Assembly (NCBI RefSeq): GCF_027579695.1
Contig: NC_083587.1
Span: 45,005,732-45,069,731, forward strand
From: Neoarius graeffei
Taxonomy: Eukaryota; Chordata; Actinopteri; Siluriformes; Ariidae
Reading direction: 5' to 3'
DNA: 64,000 nt
The notes below the pieces were generated by a model. It saw only the letters and a list, made by a program, of their open reading frames with translations, was not told the DNA's origin and searched no databases. Shown here one piece after another: positions 1 to 21,823 of the stretch. The first letter of the stretch is position 1; each line of letters starts with the position of its first letter. The position numbers were made by a program, and so were the translations under genes.

Positions 1-205
1 GGGTTCTCTGGTTTCCTCCCACCTCACAAAAACATGCCAGTAAGTGAACTGGTGGCCCTAAATTGCCACCAAGTGCAAAAAGGTGTGTTCCAGGGATAAG
101 CTGCAATGGGCTGGTATGTCAGTGTTCCAGAGATAAGCTATGGATCCAGTGCCACCCTGACCAGCATGAGGCACTTGCTGCAGATAAATGATTTATTATT
201 CAGTC
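1..205 (+). repeat. Diverged SINE fragment (tRNA-SINE related core and tail)
   Basis: The sequence follows the same order as the abundant fish SINE seen throughout the window: a GGTTTCCTCC block, an ACATGCC block, a CTAAATTG block and a final GATAAATGA-like tail. It differs at many positions and lacks the tRNA-like head, which would lie off the left edge. It is an old copy or a related subfamily. Confidence 0.55.
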
Positions 206-220
206 ATTCAGTCATTCATT

Positions 221-572
221 CATGTTCTTTAACACTTATCCTTTGTGGGTCATGGTGGTGGGCTGGAGCCAATCCCAGCTGACATTGTCTGAGAGGTGGG
301 CATACAGTACACACTGGACAGGTTGCCAATCTATAGCAAGGCTAACACAGAGAGATGGACAGCCATTCACACTCACATTCATATCTTTGTGCAATTTAGA
401 GTAGCCCGCTGACCTCATCCACATACCTTTGGACTGTGGGAGGAAACTGGAGCACCTAGAGAAAACCCACGCAGGCACATGGAGAACATGCAAACTACAT
501 GTCAACTGGTAGGTTCGAACTACTTGCTGTGAAGCAACAGTGCTAACCACTGCACCCCCGAGCTGCCCTGAA
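221..572 (-). repeat. Old tRNA-derived SINE copy
   Basis: Read on the minus strand it has all blocks of the SINE: a tRNA-like head with GGTTCGAA-type B box, the cap-like GTGGGTTTTCTC core, the ACATGC block and the AGCTGGGATTGGCTCC tail. It is far more diverged than the copies further right, so it belongs to an older wave. Confidence 0.75.
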
Positions 573-691
573 TTACAACCACAAATCAGAAATAGTTGGG
601 ATGGTATGGAAAATGCAAATGAAAAAAAGAAAGCAGTGATTTCTAAATTTACTTTGACTTGTAAGTCATTTAGACAGTATGACCCCAAGAT

Positions 692-726
692 TTTTATTTA
701 TTTATTTATTTATTTATTTATTTTGT
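692..726. repeat. (TTTA)n microsatellite
   Basis: Uninterrupted TTTA repeats directly before the start of a degraded Tc1-like element. Confidence 0.9.
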
Positions 727-779
727 CTGGTTAACTTCATTTCATTTCTCAATATAAATCCATTCCTGTGTTTCAGGCC

Positions 780-2240
780 ATTCCAAAAAAAAAAAAAAGT
801 TGGGACTGGGGCAATTTAGGGCTAGTAATGAAACAGGTGATGTCAACAGGTGATTGTAATCATGATTTGGTACAAATTCAATATCCAGGAAAGGTCTAGT
901 CTTTGAGAAGCAAAGATGGGCCAAGGATCTCCAGTTTGTCAAAAATGTGTGAGAAAATATTAGAAATGGTTAAAAAACAATGTTCCTCAAAGAAAGATAC
1001 AAAGGGATTTGGATATTTCACCCTTTACAGTGCATAATATCATTAAACAATTCAAGGCATATGAAGGAATTTTGGTGTATAAAGGGCAAGGGCACAAGCC
1101 TAAGCTGAACACCCTTGATGCAGCATCAAGAACAGTCATTACTGATGTAACCATATGGGCTTGGAATTACTTCAGCAAACATTTGTCAAGCACTTCAATA
1201 AAGAGTTACGTTCACAAATGCCAGTTAAAACTTTACTGTGCAAAAAGGAAGTTTTATATTAACTGTGTCCAGAAGCAGCATTGACTTTTCTTGGCTCAAA
1301 GCAGAGCATTTTTTAATGATTTTCCACTAGGAGACCAACTGGTCTGGGCAATACAATCACAGGCCCCAGAGTCCATGCGGCTGCACCGCTGCGGCATATT
1401 CTGTGATGCAAAATGGTTCACCAATCACCATACGACAAACACACTACAGTGACTACACAGCTATCAAGAGCAATTACCAAGCACAAATGTTATGTCAAAG
1501 ACACTCAAAGTTACACAGTAATGACATCGGATTCTGACATCAGCCATCTCAGTAACCAAATTTAGTTTTGTCTTTCTTAACCAACATGATCTTGTGTGTA
1601 TATCTTATAACATAGATCTTCGTTTTCCTTGTTAAATTTATACTTACATGGTACTTGGTTAATTAATTGCAACTGATTGAACCAAATGATAAGACATAAC
1701 TTGGTTTAAAATTTGGTCTCCCAGTGAAGCTGGTTTGGCATTGACTAGGAGACCAAATCTGGCCACTGGGAGACCATTTGGTCTCCCAGTAACTATGTTA
1801 AAAATGTTCTGGCTCAAAGGCATCTAGGATAGACCATCACACAGTGGAAATGTGTATTGTTGTAAGATGAATCAATATTCCAGGTCTTTTTTGTCAGAAA
1901 TGGACACCATGTGCTCCAGACCAAAGACAAAAAGGGCCATCCAGACTGTTACCACCAACAAGTCCAAAAGCCAGGGTCTGTCATGGTATGGGGTTGTGTC
2001 AGTGCCCTTGGCAAAGTTAACTTACACTTCTGTGATGGCAGCATTAATGCAAAAAAGTACACTGAGATTTTGGAGCAACATATGCTGCCTTCAAGACAAC
2101 ATCTTTTCCAGGGAGATTTCAACAAGACAATGCAAAACCACATTCTGCTCACATTCCAAAGCCATGGCTGTGGAAGAAGAGGGTGCCTGTGGAGAATTTT
2201 TGAAATGAAAAACGCGACAACAAAGACCCTGTACTTCTGA
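780..2240 (+). mobile_element. Degraded Tc1-like transposon, 5' and middle parts
   Basis: After an A-rich stretch the sequence reads AAAGTTGGGACTGGGGCAAT, a typical Tc1-like terminal segment. Broken transposase pieces follow: a helix-turn-helix-like part around 1009-1284 and a catalytic-domain part around 1852-2210 (MVWGCVSALGKV in one frame). The reading frame is destroyed by stops and shifts, and a hAT-like MITE sits at 1302-1811. A matching 3' end in the same orientation is at 4540-4880, so the element was probably split by the material at 2241-4539. Confidence 0.65.
1302..1811. mobile_element. hAT-like MITE (510 bp) inside the Tc1-like remnant
   Basis: The insert begins CAGAGCATTTTT and ends AAAAATGTTCTG, an imperfect inverted pair. 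It is flanked by the 8-bp direct repeat GCTCAAAG at 1294-1301 and 1812-1819. CAG/CTG termini with an 8-bp target duplication are characteristic of hAT elements. The interior carries several GGTCTCCCAGT/ACTAGGAGACC inverted motifs and no open frame, so it is non-autonomous. Confidence 0.75.
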
Positions 2241-2352
2241 GTGGATAGTATCACTAGTAGATAGTACACTGTATTTCTGAGTGGATAGTATCTCCATCCT
2301 TGACTCTTGTATGCTGCATAAATGGGAATTAAAAAAATATATATTTTTGAGA

Positions 2353-2704
2353 GGTCGGCACGGTGGTGTAGTGGTTAGCGCTGTTGCCTCAGAGCAAGAA
2401 GGTCTGGGTTCGAGCCCCGTGGCCGGCGAGGGCCTTTCTGTGCGGAGTTTGCATGTTGTCCGCGTGGGTTTCCTCCGGGTGCTCCGGTTTCCCCCACAGT
2501 CCAAAGACATGCAGGTTAGGTTAACTGGTGACTCTAAATTGACCGTGAGTGTGAATGGTTGTCTGTGTCTATGTGTCAACCCTGTGATGACCTGGCGACT
2601 TGTCCAGGGTGTACCCTGCCTTTCGCCCGTAGTCAGCTGGGATAGGCTCCAGCTTGCCTGCGACCCTGTAGAACAGGATAAGCGGCTACAGATGATGAGA
2701 TGAG
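2353..2704 (+). repeat. Full-length tRNA-SINE, tail type A
   Basis: Complete copy: tRNA-like head with GTGTAGTGGTTAGCGC (A-box-like) and GGTTCGAGCCCC (B box), core, and a tail ending in GATGAGATGAG. The flanking duplication ATATTTTTGAGA is present on both sides. The 140-aa open frame that crosses it is a by-product of the repeat. Confidence 0.92.
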
Positions 2705-2714
2705 ATATTTTTGA

Positions 2715-4072
2715 GAGTTAAAATTGACCGCAAAGTTGCCATTCGAGCTGCCCCGCTGAGCCAGCCAGCCCTGAGTGCATGACATCACAGCAGTAACCAG
2801 TTTTAAGGCCGAGGCCTTTGACAGGTATAGACTAAAGCCAGCCTCGGCAGGTGAGAGTGGTTGCAATGGCCTTTTGTTCTGATTTATTGGAGATTCTTCG
2901 GATTCCTCAGATAATAATACATCTGATTGTGATAGTGCTGAAATTGGAGTGTGTGTACATGCTACTGCTATACACGTAGAACCGTATCAGTTCGAACCAT
3001 TGGAAAGTGAATCCGATAGTAACACGTCGGCCATGGAGGCCCCCACCTTACAAAACAAAGCCAGAGAACAAAGCCGTCCAGAGAATTGGATGGAATTGAA
3101 CTGACAGTCTCATGTCAGTTCAATTCAATTCAGTTCAACTCTCATTAAAACAGGATAGGCGTTATAACTTATGCAACATGCATGCATTTTCACTGATAAA
3201 ACGTAAAAGGCTAATTAAATAATCAGATGAACTGAGACAATCACATTCTGAAGCAAATTAAATAATCTTATACCAGTAACTTAAATACACAATACAAGTT
3301 ACATGTATTAATCTAAATGCAGGTAAATAACGAGTGTTGTTGTTATTGTTGTGATGTAACCAAATGAGAGTCGCATCTTACCCGTCTGTGTTCTCGCTTC
3401 TTGAAGGCCGAGCTTGTGGCCGATTGTTTTGAAACAATCTGACTTTCAGTTCTTCGTTCAGTTCTTCATTCATTCGCTTCTTCCATGTAAGGGCGAGATA
3501 TTGCTGCTGAGGCAAGCATATCCAGCGGGGGAAAAAAAGCATATCCAGTGGAGAAATCTGACAACTTGTCCACTCATTCTCCATTTTCTCCACACTGAGT
3601 ACTCCGCCATTACTGCTCGGCTCACACTCCAGGAGAACTGGTGCAACTGAGCTTACTTTCCTTTTCTTGTAGTTTTCTTTTCCTTTAGTTGTTGGTACTG
3701 CACCCTCTTTCAATATGGGCTTATAGACAACGCTCCTCAACAGATCAGAGGTTTCGTATGAGTTATCAGTAAAATGTGCCCGTGAATTTTTTGCAAAACG
3801 TGTCCAAATCTTTGCAGTTTGAACATTCTTGGGCCATGAATGCAATATAAATCCACCTTCTGTCATGTTGCTGCACTGGCCAGCAACACGTCTACGTGGC
3901 ATGGCGATAAATTAGCTCAAAATGGAGGATCGAAGTTGCAGTCAGCTCTGTGTTTTAGTATAGCGAAAATGGCGATGAGACCGATAGACTTCCTGCTGTG
4001 ATGTCACAGATGTCAAGGTCATTCACTCAGACCGCTACCTGTATGAATCACTTTAATCGTAAAAATTATTAC
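2715..4072 (-). mobile_element. Remnant of a THAP-domain transposon or THAP gene copy
   Basis: On the minus strand at 3378-3902 an open frame starts MPRRRVAGQCSN and continues with HSWPKN and HFTDNSYE, the layout of a THAP DNA-binding domain. The first zinc Cys is Arg and the central CxxH part is missing, so it cannot fold as a normal finger. On the + strand near 2910-3045 there is a short frame with EPYQFEPLESES. I found no clear terminal repeats. It could be a decayed Kolobok-like or P-like element, or a processed THAP gene piece. Confidence 0.45.
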
Positions 4073-4088
4073 ATTAGATTTATTCCCC

Positions 4089-4460
4089 TCATCTCATTAT
4101 CTCTAGCTGCTTTATCCTGTTCTACAGGGTCGCAGGCAAGCTGGAGCCTATCCCAGCTGACTACGGGTGAAAGGCGGGGTACACCCTGGACAAGTCGCCA
4201 GGTCATCACAGGGCTGAAACATAGACACAGACAACCATTCACGCTCACATTCACACCTACGGTCAATTTAGAGTCACCAGTTAACCTAACCTGCATGTCT
4301 TTGGACTGTGGGGGAAACCGGAGCACCCGGAGGAAACCCACGCGGACACAGGGAGAACATGCAAACTCCACACAGAAAGGCCCTCATCGGCCACTGGGCT
4401 CGAACCCGGACCTTCTTGCTGTGAGGCGACAGCGCTAACCACTACACCACCATGCCGCCC
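4089..4460 (-). repeat. Full-length tRNA-SINE, tail type A
   Basis: Minus-strand copy with intact head, core and (CTCAT)n end, flanked by the duplication ATTAGATTTATT on both sides. Very similar to the other type A copies, so recently inserted. Confidence 0.93.
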
Positions 4461-4539
4461 ATTAGATTTATTGTTAATGCTTAAAACTATTTCTGTGCCA
4501 TTCTTGAGGTCTCAAGGCATTTATAAACAAAAAGTGAAG

Positions 4540-4880
4540 CCATGGTTCTGCATATCTCCTTTAAGACCTGTTTGCAGGAAGAATGGGACAAAATAACACC
4601 TGAAACATTTTATCACTCAGTGTCTTCAGTCCCATCTTTTAAGTGTTGTGAGAATGAATGGCAACATTACAAAGTGGTAAATGCTTTACTGTCCCAACTT
4701 TTTTTTTCTGAAAAGTGTTACAAGAATCAAAATTGAAATAAGTGTTTATTTTGAAAAAAATAAAATAAAATTAATGAGGTAAAATATCAAATAATGTGCT
4801 GTTGTATTGCTTTGAGTGCAATACAAGTCAAAGATTATTTACAAATCATTTTAATTTCAACATACTATCCTAACTTTTTC
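4540..4880 (+). mobile_element. 3' end of a Tc1-like transposon
   Basis: Contains the 3' end of a Tc1-like element, including CTGTCCCAACTTTTTTT, the counterpart of the terminal segment at about 798-815. Same orientation as the remnant at 780-2240, so both are best read as one split element. Confidence 0.5.
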
Positions 4881-4881
4881 T

Positions 4882-4885
<4 letters not shown>

Positions 4886-4931
<46 letters not shown>

Positions 4932-4932
4932 T
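4886..4932. repeat. (ATT)n microsatellite
   Basis: About fifteen ATT units in a row. Confidence 0.95.
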
Positions 4933-4937
4933 CATTC

Positions 4938-5917
4938 CAACCCTGCTATAACAAACTCTTTTACTACGAACTTTTGCATATAATGAACTAAATTTGTGTC
5001 CCCCGCCTTTAATGACAATGAGTCGGAGTCTTCAGAAAAACATCACTGTGTCATGTCTGCACTGCGCACTCCAATCGCCATTAGGACAAATTACTATGCA
5101 TCTGTTCTGGATTAGAGCACAATCACAACATGTGCTTATAAACACTCTATAAACATACAGATTTGGTGAAATATATGTGCTGTACCCAGTGTCTAATGTT
5201 ACCAAGCCTTGTATCTGTGTATTGCCTTTCTGGTTTTGACTTTGCTTGCTGTATTTGGACTCTACATTTCGTCTTTGCTGCCGCCATTCTGTTTGTGCCT
5301 CGTGTGACCATTGACTGTTTCACGACCCTGCCTTTGTCTTATGTTTTTGAACTGTTTACCTGCCTGTTTGTAAATAAACACTCTTCCTGCACTTACATCC
5401 GTCATTCGCCTGCTTACATGACACATTGCGCCATGTGCTCCTCTTTCCATCAGAGACAAACAATAAGTTTGTCTCAAGTTCGCAGTCAAGTTAACAATAC
5501 GTGCTAATGACATAAAACAAAGGTGTAACAAGCCTCGCTTAGGTGTCGATCACTAACAATTATTGAGAACGGTGATCAAAGGATCGATAAAAGGATGAAA
5601 TAACTGCTGATTCCACTGAACTTAACACCGAGTTAAAGCGTACCAGCACCCCACGCCCAGCCCTGCGGCACGGCATAAATAACATCATCAGTGATTTGCA
5701 ACACGTGAATGAACTGAATGGTGAATCCTTAGAAAACGTAGCAAGTCAGTGGGTGGACATTGACAATGATACACTGGTAACTTCCATCATTTCCATAACA
5801 GACGAAGAAATCATCACCTCCATTCATGATCGTTTAACTCAGCCAATGAACAGCAATAGTGATTCGGAAGGAAAATGTGCAGAAAATTTCACATATAACT
5901 TGAGTGGTGTGACTTAG
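4938..5917 (+). mobile_element. Pogo/Tigger-like remnant, with a retroelement-like tail piece inside
   Basis: The left part (CAACCCTGCTATAACAAACT and following ACGAACTT/ATAATGAAC words) resembles pogo/Tigger terminal repeats. At 5696-5917 an open frame contains WVDIDNDTLV and ITDEEIITSI, like the acidic C-terminal part of Tigger/jerky-type transposases. Between them, about 5190-5420 is pyrimidine-rich with an AATAAA at about 5371, resembling the 3' part of an LTR or other retroelement. No intact gene is present. Confidence 0.4.
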
Positions 5918-5930
5918 TGGGTCCATTTCA

Positions 5931-6286
5931 TCCATCCATCCATCCATTATCTGTAGCCGCTTATCCTGTACAGGATTGCAGGCAAGCTGGAGCCTATCCC
6001 AGCTGACTATGGGCGAGAGGCCATAGTCGCCAGGTCATCGCAGGGCCGACACATAGACACAAACAATCATTCACACTCACACCTACAGTCAATTTAGAGC
6101 CACCAGTTAGCCTAACCTGCATGTCTTTGGACTGTGGAGGAAACCGGAGCACCTGGAGGAAATCCACGCGGACACGGGGAGAACATGCAAACTCCACACA
6201 GAAAGGCCCTCATCGGCCGCTGGGCTCGAACCCAGGACCTTCTTGCTGTGAGGCGACAGTGCTAACCACTATACCCCGTGCCGCCC
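5931..6286 (-). repeat. tRNA-SINE, tail type A, moderately diverged
   Basis: Minus-strand copy ending in CCATC repeats instead of CTCAT, with a small deletion near GGGCGAGAGGCC. Flanked by GGTCCATTTCA on both sides. Confidence 0.88.
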
Positions 6287-6364
6287 AGGTCCATTTCAGT
6301 ATTACGAAAAGTATTACTTGTAGGTATAATGAATTATTTGGCCGTCCCCCAAGGAGTTTGCTAT

Positions 6365-6545
6365 ATCGTAGTAGTAGTAGGCCTAATGGTTAGAGAAACA
6401 GTTTTGGGACCGAAAGGTCACTGGTTCTATTCCCTAGACCAGCAGGAATGGCTGAAGTGCTCTTGAGCAAGGCACCTAGCCCCCAACTGCTCCTCAGGTT
6501 GCTCTGGATAAGATTGTCTGCTAAATGCCTGTACTGTAGTAGTAA
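6365..6545 (+). repeat. Second SINE family, LINE-type tail
   Basis: Starts with a tRNA-like GGCCTAATGGTTAGAGAA head, has GGTTCTATTCCC as B box, the CTTGAGCAAGGCACCTA block and ends GATAAGATTGTCTGCTAAAT, a tail common to fish SINEs mobilised by L2-like LINEs. It ends in GTAGTAGTA repeats. Confidence 0.7.
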
Positions 6546-6656
6546 TTTCTTTTTATTAGTATTACTTCTTTTCCCTCTGTCATATTTACACACTATAACA
6601 GGTGCATTGTCGATTGCAAATGTACCATTTGTTTTCCATGACCACAGAGTTTAACT

Positions 6657-6681
6657 GGAGAGAGAGAGAGAGAGAGAGAGA
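6657..6681. repeat. (GA)n microsatellite upstream of the kinase gene
   Basis: Twelve or so GA units about 190 bp before the start codon. With the 110 bp after it this is the likely proximal promoter/5'UTR region of the kinase gene; I see no TATA box. Confidence 0.85.
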
Positions 6682-6870
6682 CAAAGTATGGAGTTCATAG
6701 TTACCATTTTACGTCATGAGGTCATCGAATGTCCACGTGCCCTGCAAAAAATAACCTTTTCATCAGGAGCCGCTGGGTTTCCAGATCAGACCAGTACAGC
6801 CGGGGCTGTCCAGCTTGTGTGAGCTCATTCACACAGTGCACTAGTAGCTCCAGTTCAGTTGAGACTCAGT

Positions 6871-17540
<10,670 letters not shown>

Positions 17541-18085
17541 ATAATCAGATAGTGAAATATTCGAATCACAATGCTCAGACATGTGATCAACGGAGTCGAA
17601 TCGATCCTGCCTCCGGGCAAAACTGACCATGATATTACCTCTCAGAGTGGATATGGATGTTTACCTAAAAGTTAGAGTGCAAAATTTTTTTCTTATTATT
17701 TTCTGGATTTCATTTGGACCACTGCACTGTTGCTGCTCTTTTGTGTGTCTCTTCTTAGTCCTGAACTCAGCGAATCAACGATGTTAATTTTATTTACATT
17801 TTTTATATTTGTACCTTTTATCTTGCCTTTGCTTATGGTTATGATTATGTCAAGTGATATTTACATTAGAAATGTATTTACAGATTTGTACAGAAATTCT
17901 GCAATTATTTGTTGCATCATTTTATTTATTTATTTATTTATTTATTTTGAATATCTTAATGTTGTGCACTTGGCAACTATAACACAGTTCCTAAATGAAT
18001 ACTCTTAAAAAATTACAGTATATAAAACTGGGGGAAAAAAAAATCAGTGTTCCTCGTTTATATTAAAGATCCTGGAAATTTACCT
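17541..18085 (+). other. sgk2: Probable sgk2 3'UTR with AU-rich element and ATTAAA signal
   Basis: AT-rich sequence after the stop, with overlapping ATTTA pentamers at 17922-17948 and the poly(A) signal variant ATTAAA at 18062-18067. The 3' end is inferred, not shown. ATTTA runs may also simply be a (TTTA)n repeat. Confidence 0.5.
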
Positions 18086-18143
18086 TCCACTGGGCTTGTG
18101 TGTTTGCTCACGGGCAACCTACAAACAGTTTAGCGATTTAACA

Positions 18144-18514
18144 TCCATCCATTATCTGTAGCCGCTTTATCCTGTTCTACAGGGTCGCAGGCAAGCTGGA
18201 GCCTATCCCATATAACTATGGGTGAAAGGCGGGGTACACCCTGGACAAGTCGCCAGGTCATCACAGGGCTGACACAGAGACAAACAACCATTCACACTCA
18301 CATTCACACCTACGGTCAATTTAGAGCCACCAATTAGCCTAACCTGCATGTCTTTGGACTGTAGGGGAAACCGGAACACCCGGAGGAAACCCACGCGGAC
18401 ACGGGGAGAACATGCAAACTCCGCACAGAAAGGCCCACGTCGGCCACTGGGCTCAAACCCAGAACCTTCTTGCTGTGAGGCGACAGTGCTAACCACTACA
18501 CCACCATGCCGCCC
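18144..18514 (-). repeat. tRNA-SINE, tail type A
   Basis: Minus-strand copy, flanked by GATTTAACAT on both sides, just beyond the inferred end of sgk2. Confidence 0.92.
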
Positions 18515-19277
18515 CTGATTTAACATTTACTTGCAAAATAAATGATCAGTTGGTCACTGGACTGTTGTAATCGTGAACCCTTTGTCATTTTCATTTAGCA
18601 CATAGGGACAATACAGTGTCTTGCCATTTCAGCATTCTTGCCCAGAGAATGCACAACCGAAGCTATTGCTCCATCAACACATATGCCCTGGAATTAGGTT
18701 TCCTCAAAGGTGTCCTTGCATTGAGTTCACAGACCCGAATCGAAAATGTATTTTCTTATGTAATATGACAGAATCATTTAACTTTTTAAGTGAGGGACAG
18801 TAAATAAGACAGCAAGTCATCCCAATTTGATGAAATTGCCTTACTAACAAGTTAATGGTTTCCCCCCAGTAGGTTTACATTATATTCAAAGACAACTATC
18901 AGTCACTTTACAGCACAGATAGAAAGTACCAATATGGTGGCCAAATGGCTTCATGATGTCTACAAAATAAAATCATCATCATCAGTGTTGCCCGAGACAA
19001 ACCCAGGCACTCAAATCAAAGGAAAAAAAAGTCTAATTAATTTTTTTAAATGAAAGTATAGGCTATTGTTTGTGTTAGCTCTGTTTTCTTTTTCTGGTCA
19101 AGGTTTGTTCCCTAAGACCCTGGGGTATATGGTGATGGCTGGAAAATAAATACAAGGAAGGAAAAATGAGGCTGTGACCAATTCCTGGTCCCTCTCATTG
19201 TTGGTGAAGGAAAGGCCCTTTGTTGGGTTTCTATCTGGGCTCCCTCTACTGGTCAGAGAGGATAATGACATGACAAA
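18515..19277. other. Intergenic, nothing recognised
   Basis: No gene, RNA or repeat family recognised. Short open frames lack domain motifs. Confidence 0.4.
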
Positions 19278-19669
19278 TCTCATCTCATCTCATCTCATCT
19301 CATTATCTCTCTCTCTCATTATCTCTAGCCGCTTTATCCTGTTTGACAGGGTCGCAGGCAAGCTGGAGCCTATCCCAGCTGACTACGGGTGAGAGGCAGG
19401 GTACACCCTGGACAAGTCGCCAGGTCATCACAGGGCTGACACATAGACACAGACAACCATTCACACCTACGGTCAATTTAGAGTCACCAGTTAGCCTAAC
19501 CTGCATGTCTTTGGACTGTGGGGGAAACCAGAGCACCCGGAGGAACCCACACAGACATGGGGAGAACATACAAACTCCACACAGAAAGGCCCTCGCCGGC
19601 CACGGGGCTCGAACCCGGACCTTCTTGCTGTGAGGCAACAGCGCTAACCACTACACCACCGTGCCGCCC
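19278..19669 (-). repeat. tRNA-SINE, tail type A
   Basis: Minus-strand copy with an expanded (CTCAT)n/(CTCT)n tail, flanked by TGACATGACAAAT. Confidence 0.93.
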
Positions 19670-20108
19670 TGACATGACAAATCATTGCAACTCATTTTCA
19701 TCTGACAATATCCAAGATTACAGATTTTGGTGGTGCATGATGCAGTATTGTAGTTGAGTCACTAAACCTCGAGTCCGAGTCCAGTCTCGAGTCCCCAGTG
19801 TTCAAGTCAGAGTCAAGTCCAAGTCATGAAAGAAAATTTCGAGTTGAGTCCGACACAAATGACACAGCTGTCACACATGCGCACACTTAAAACACATTGA
19901 TAACTTTGAGTAGTATGAAGATGTATGTCCCATACCATAGCCTACAATAAATTCACAAAAAAGATGTCTTCTATCAGGAATATTTAGGAAAAGGCTGGTG
20001 GCACGAATGTTAACATAACACTCTCACAATATAACACTCTAATGCGCTTTACTGTAACAAATGCACTTGTGTGCATTTCAAAAACATAACCATGTTTCAC
20101 AAACATGA

Positions 20109-21581
20109 TCTCATCTCATCTCATCATCTGTAGCTGCTTTATCCTGTTCTACAGGGTCGCAGGCGAGCTGGAGCCTATCCCAGCTGACTTACGGGCAAAA
20201 GGCGGGGTACACCCTGGACAAGTCGCCAGGTCATCACAGGGCTGACACATACTGTACAGAGGTGGACAAAGTACCCAACTTCATTACTTAAGTCAAAGTA
20301 CCAATCCCACTGGTCAAATGAAAGTTGTCCAGTCAAATTTTTACTTAAGTTAAAGTACTGAAGTACTTGCTTTTAAAAATACTTAAGTATTAAAAGTACA
20401 TTTTTCTCTCAACACGTCGTTGTATTATTGCCACAACGTTTACAAAACCTAATGCTGTTACCAAAAACAGAAATGTGAATTCACAAAACGAACGCATGCT
20501 GTGCCATCATGGCGGTTTTAGGTTAAGCTCTACCTGACATGCTAGCAAACTCTTTTCAAACTTGAAATCATATTGGGTAGCTAACGCTACTAGAAAAGAA
20601 ACCTCTCTACATTCTGTTTTTTTGGCAAGATTATCCATATTTCTGAAAGGACTTCAGATAAGTTAACGTTATTCATGTTGGCGTAACTCTGTTTTTACAT
20701 GCTAACTAACAGTGTCCAAGTTAACTAGCTGTGTGTTAATGCTAGCCGTGGACAAGACTACGGCAACTTGGCGGGCAAATCCATAGAAAGTCATTTGACT
20801 AACCAGACTGCATAGCTATTGCAACGTTATCGCTCGGTCTAAAAGCACAGACAACTTTGTTGCAAGCTTTCTCTTGGAATAAAACGTTTACAGGCCTCAA
20901 TATGCTTCCGCAGGTTGGACGACGAGTTTTCGTAGGCCTTGACGTGGTTCATTTTCGGCAAACAAAGCAAACATTTTGAACGAAACGAATCTTTATTCCT
21001 TTCAGAAAACTGAAACATGGGTTCATGAGCCACGAATGCGTGCATTCTCCAGAAGAACCTTCCATTCTGCCATCAACTGATCGTGTTCAAATAATGCTGC
21101 TGAGAAATAATTGAACTCGATTTTATAGTCTATGGACGTGACGTGACCCTAGTGATTACTGATCGGCTGTCTCAGTGAAAAAAACAATCACGTTTTAGAA
21201 AAGAAAAGAAAAAACATTCACTTTCAAAGCTGCTTCATAGTAACGAGTAACGAGGAGCATGATAGAAATGTAGTGGAGTAAAAAGTACGATATTTGTCTT
21301 TCAAATGTAGTGAAGTTAAAGTCATAAGTTTCCACAAAAAAAAAAATACTCAAGTGAAGTTCAGATACTCAAAAAGTGTACTTAAGTACAGTACTCAAGT
21401 AAATGTACTTCGTTAATGTTCACCTCTGGACAGATAGACACAGACAACCATTCACACTCACATTCACACCTACGGTCAATTTAGAGTCACCAGTTAACCT
21501 AACCTGCATGTCTTTGGACTGTGGGGGAAACCGGAGCACCCGGAGGAAACCCACGCGGACACAGGGAGAACATGCAAACTC
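20109..21581 (-). repeat. tRNA-SINE split by a hAT element, head truncated
   Basis: Tail and core at 20109-20251 resume at 21437-21581. The tRNA-like head is absent, consistent with incomplete reverse transcription. Flanked by CAAACATGAT on both sides. Confidence 0.85.
20257..21428 (-). mobile_element. Tol2-like hAT element, internally deleted
   Basis: Termini CAGAGGTGGACAAAGTACCC and GAATGTTCACCTCTG-like at the right resemble Tol2-type ends, with the usual AAGTACTTAAGT subterminal words. Flanks GACACATA (20244-20251) and GACAGATA (21429-21436) give an 8-bp duplication with one change, plus five extra bases CTGTA at the left. A minus-strand frame at 20839-21045 encodes a BED zinc-finger start (FRSKCLLCLPK ... 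NLRKHIEACK), the N-terminus of hAT transposases. The catalytic part is missing. Confidence 0.72.
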
Positions 21582-21823
21582 TCAAACATGATTCATCTCA
21601 GAAACAAAAGCTTTGATTCTGACACCATGGAACTACATGGCAGGGAACTTGGATTTGGTTTGTTGTGCTGTGTGCAAATTATAAAAAAGTATTTAAAAAA
21701 TTTATGTAGATATATAATGTTATGGGCGTTATGGTGGTGTAGTGGTTAGCACTGTTGCATCACAGCAAGAAGGTCCTGGGTTTGATCCCACTGGCTGACG
21801 GGGGCCTTTTCTGTGTAGAGTTT

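Noticed and set aside
3378-3902. THAP-like 174-aa frame as a host THAP gene
   Set aside because: The first zinc Cys is replaced by Arg and the central ligands are missing; flanks are repeats. Reported as a remnant instead.
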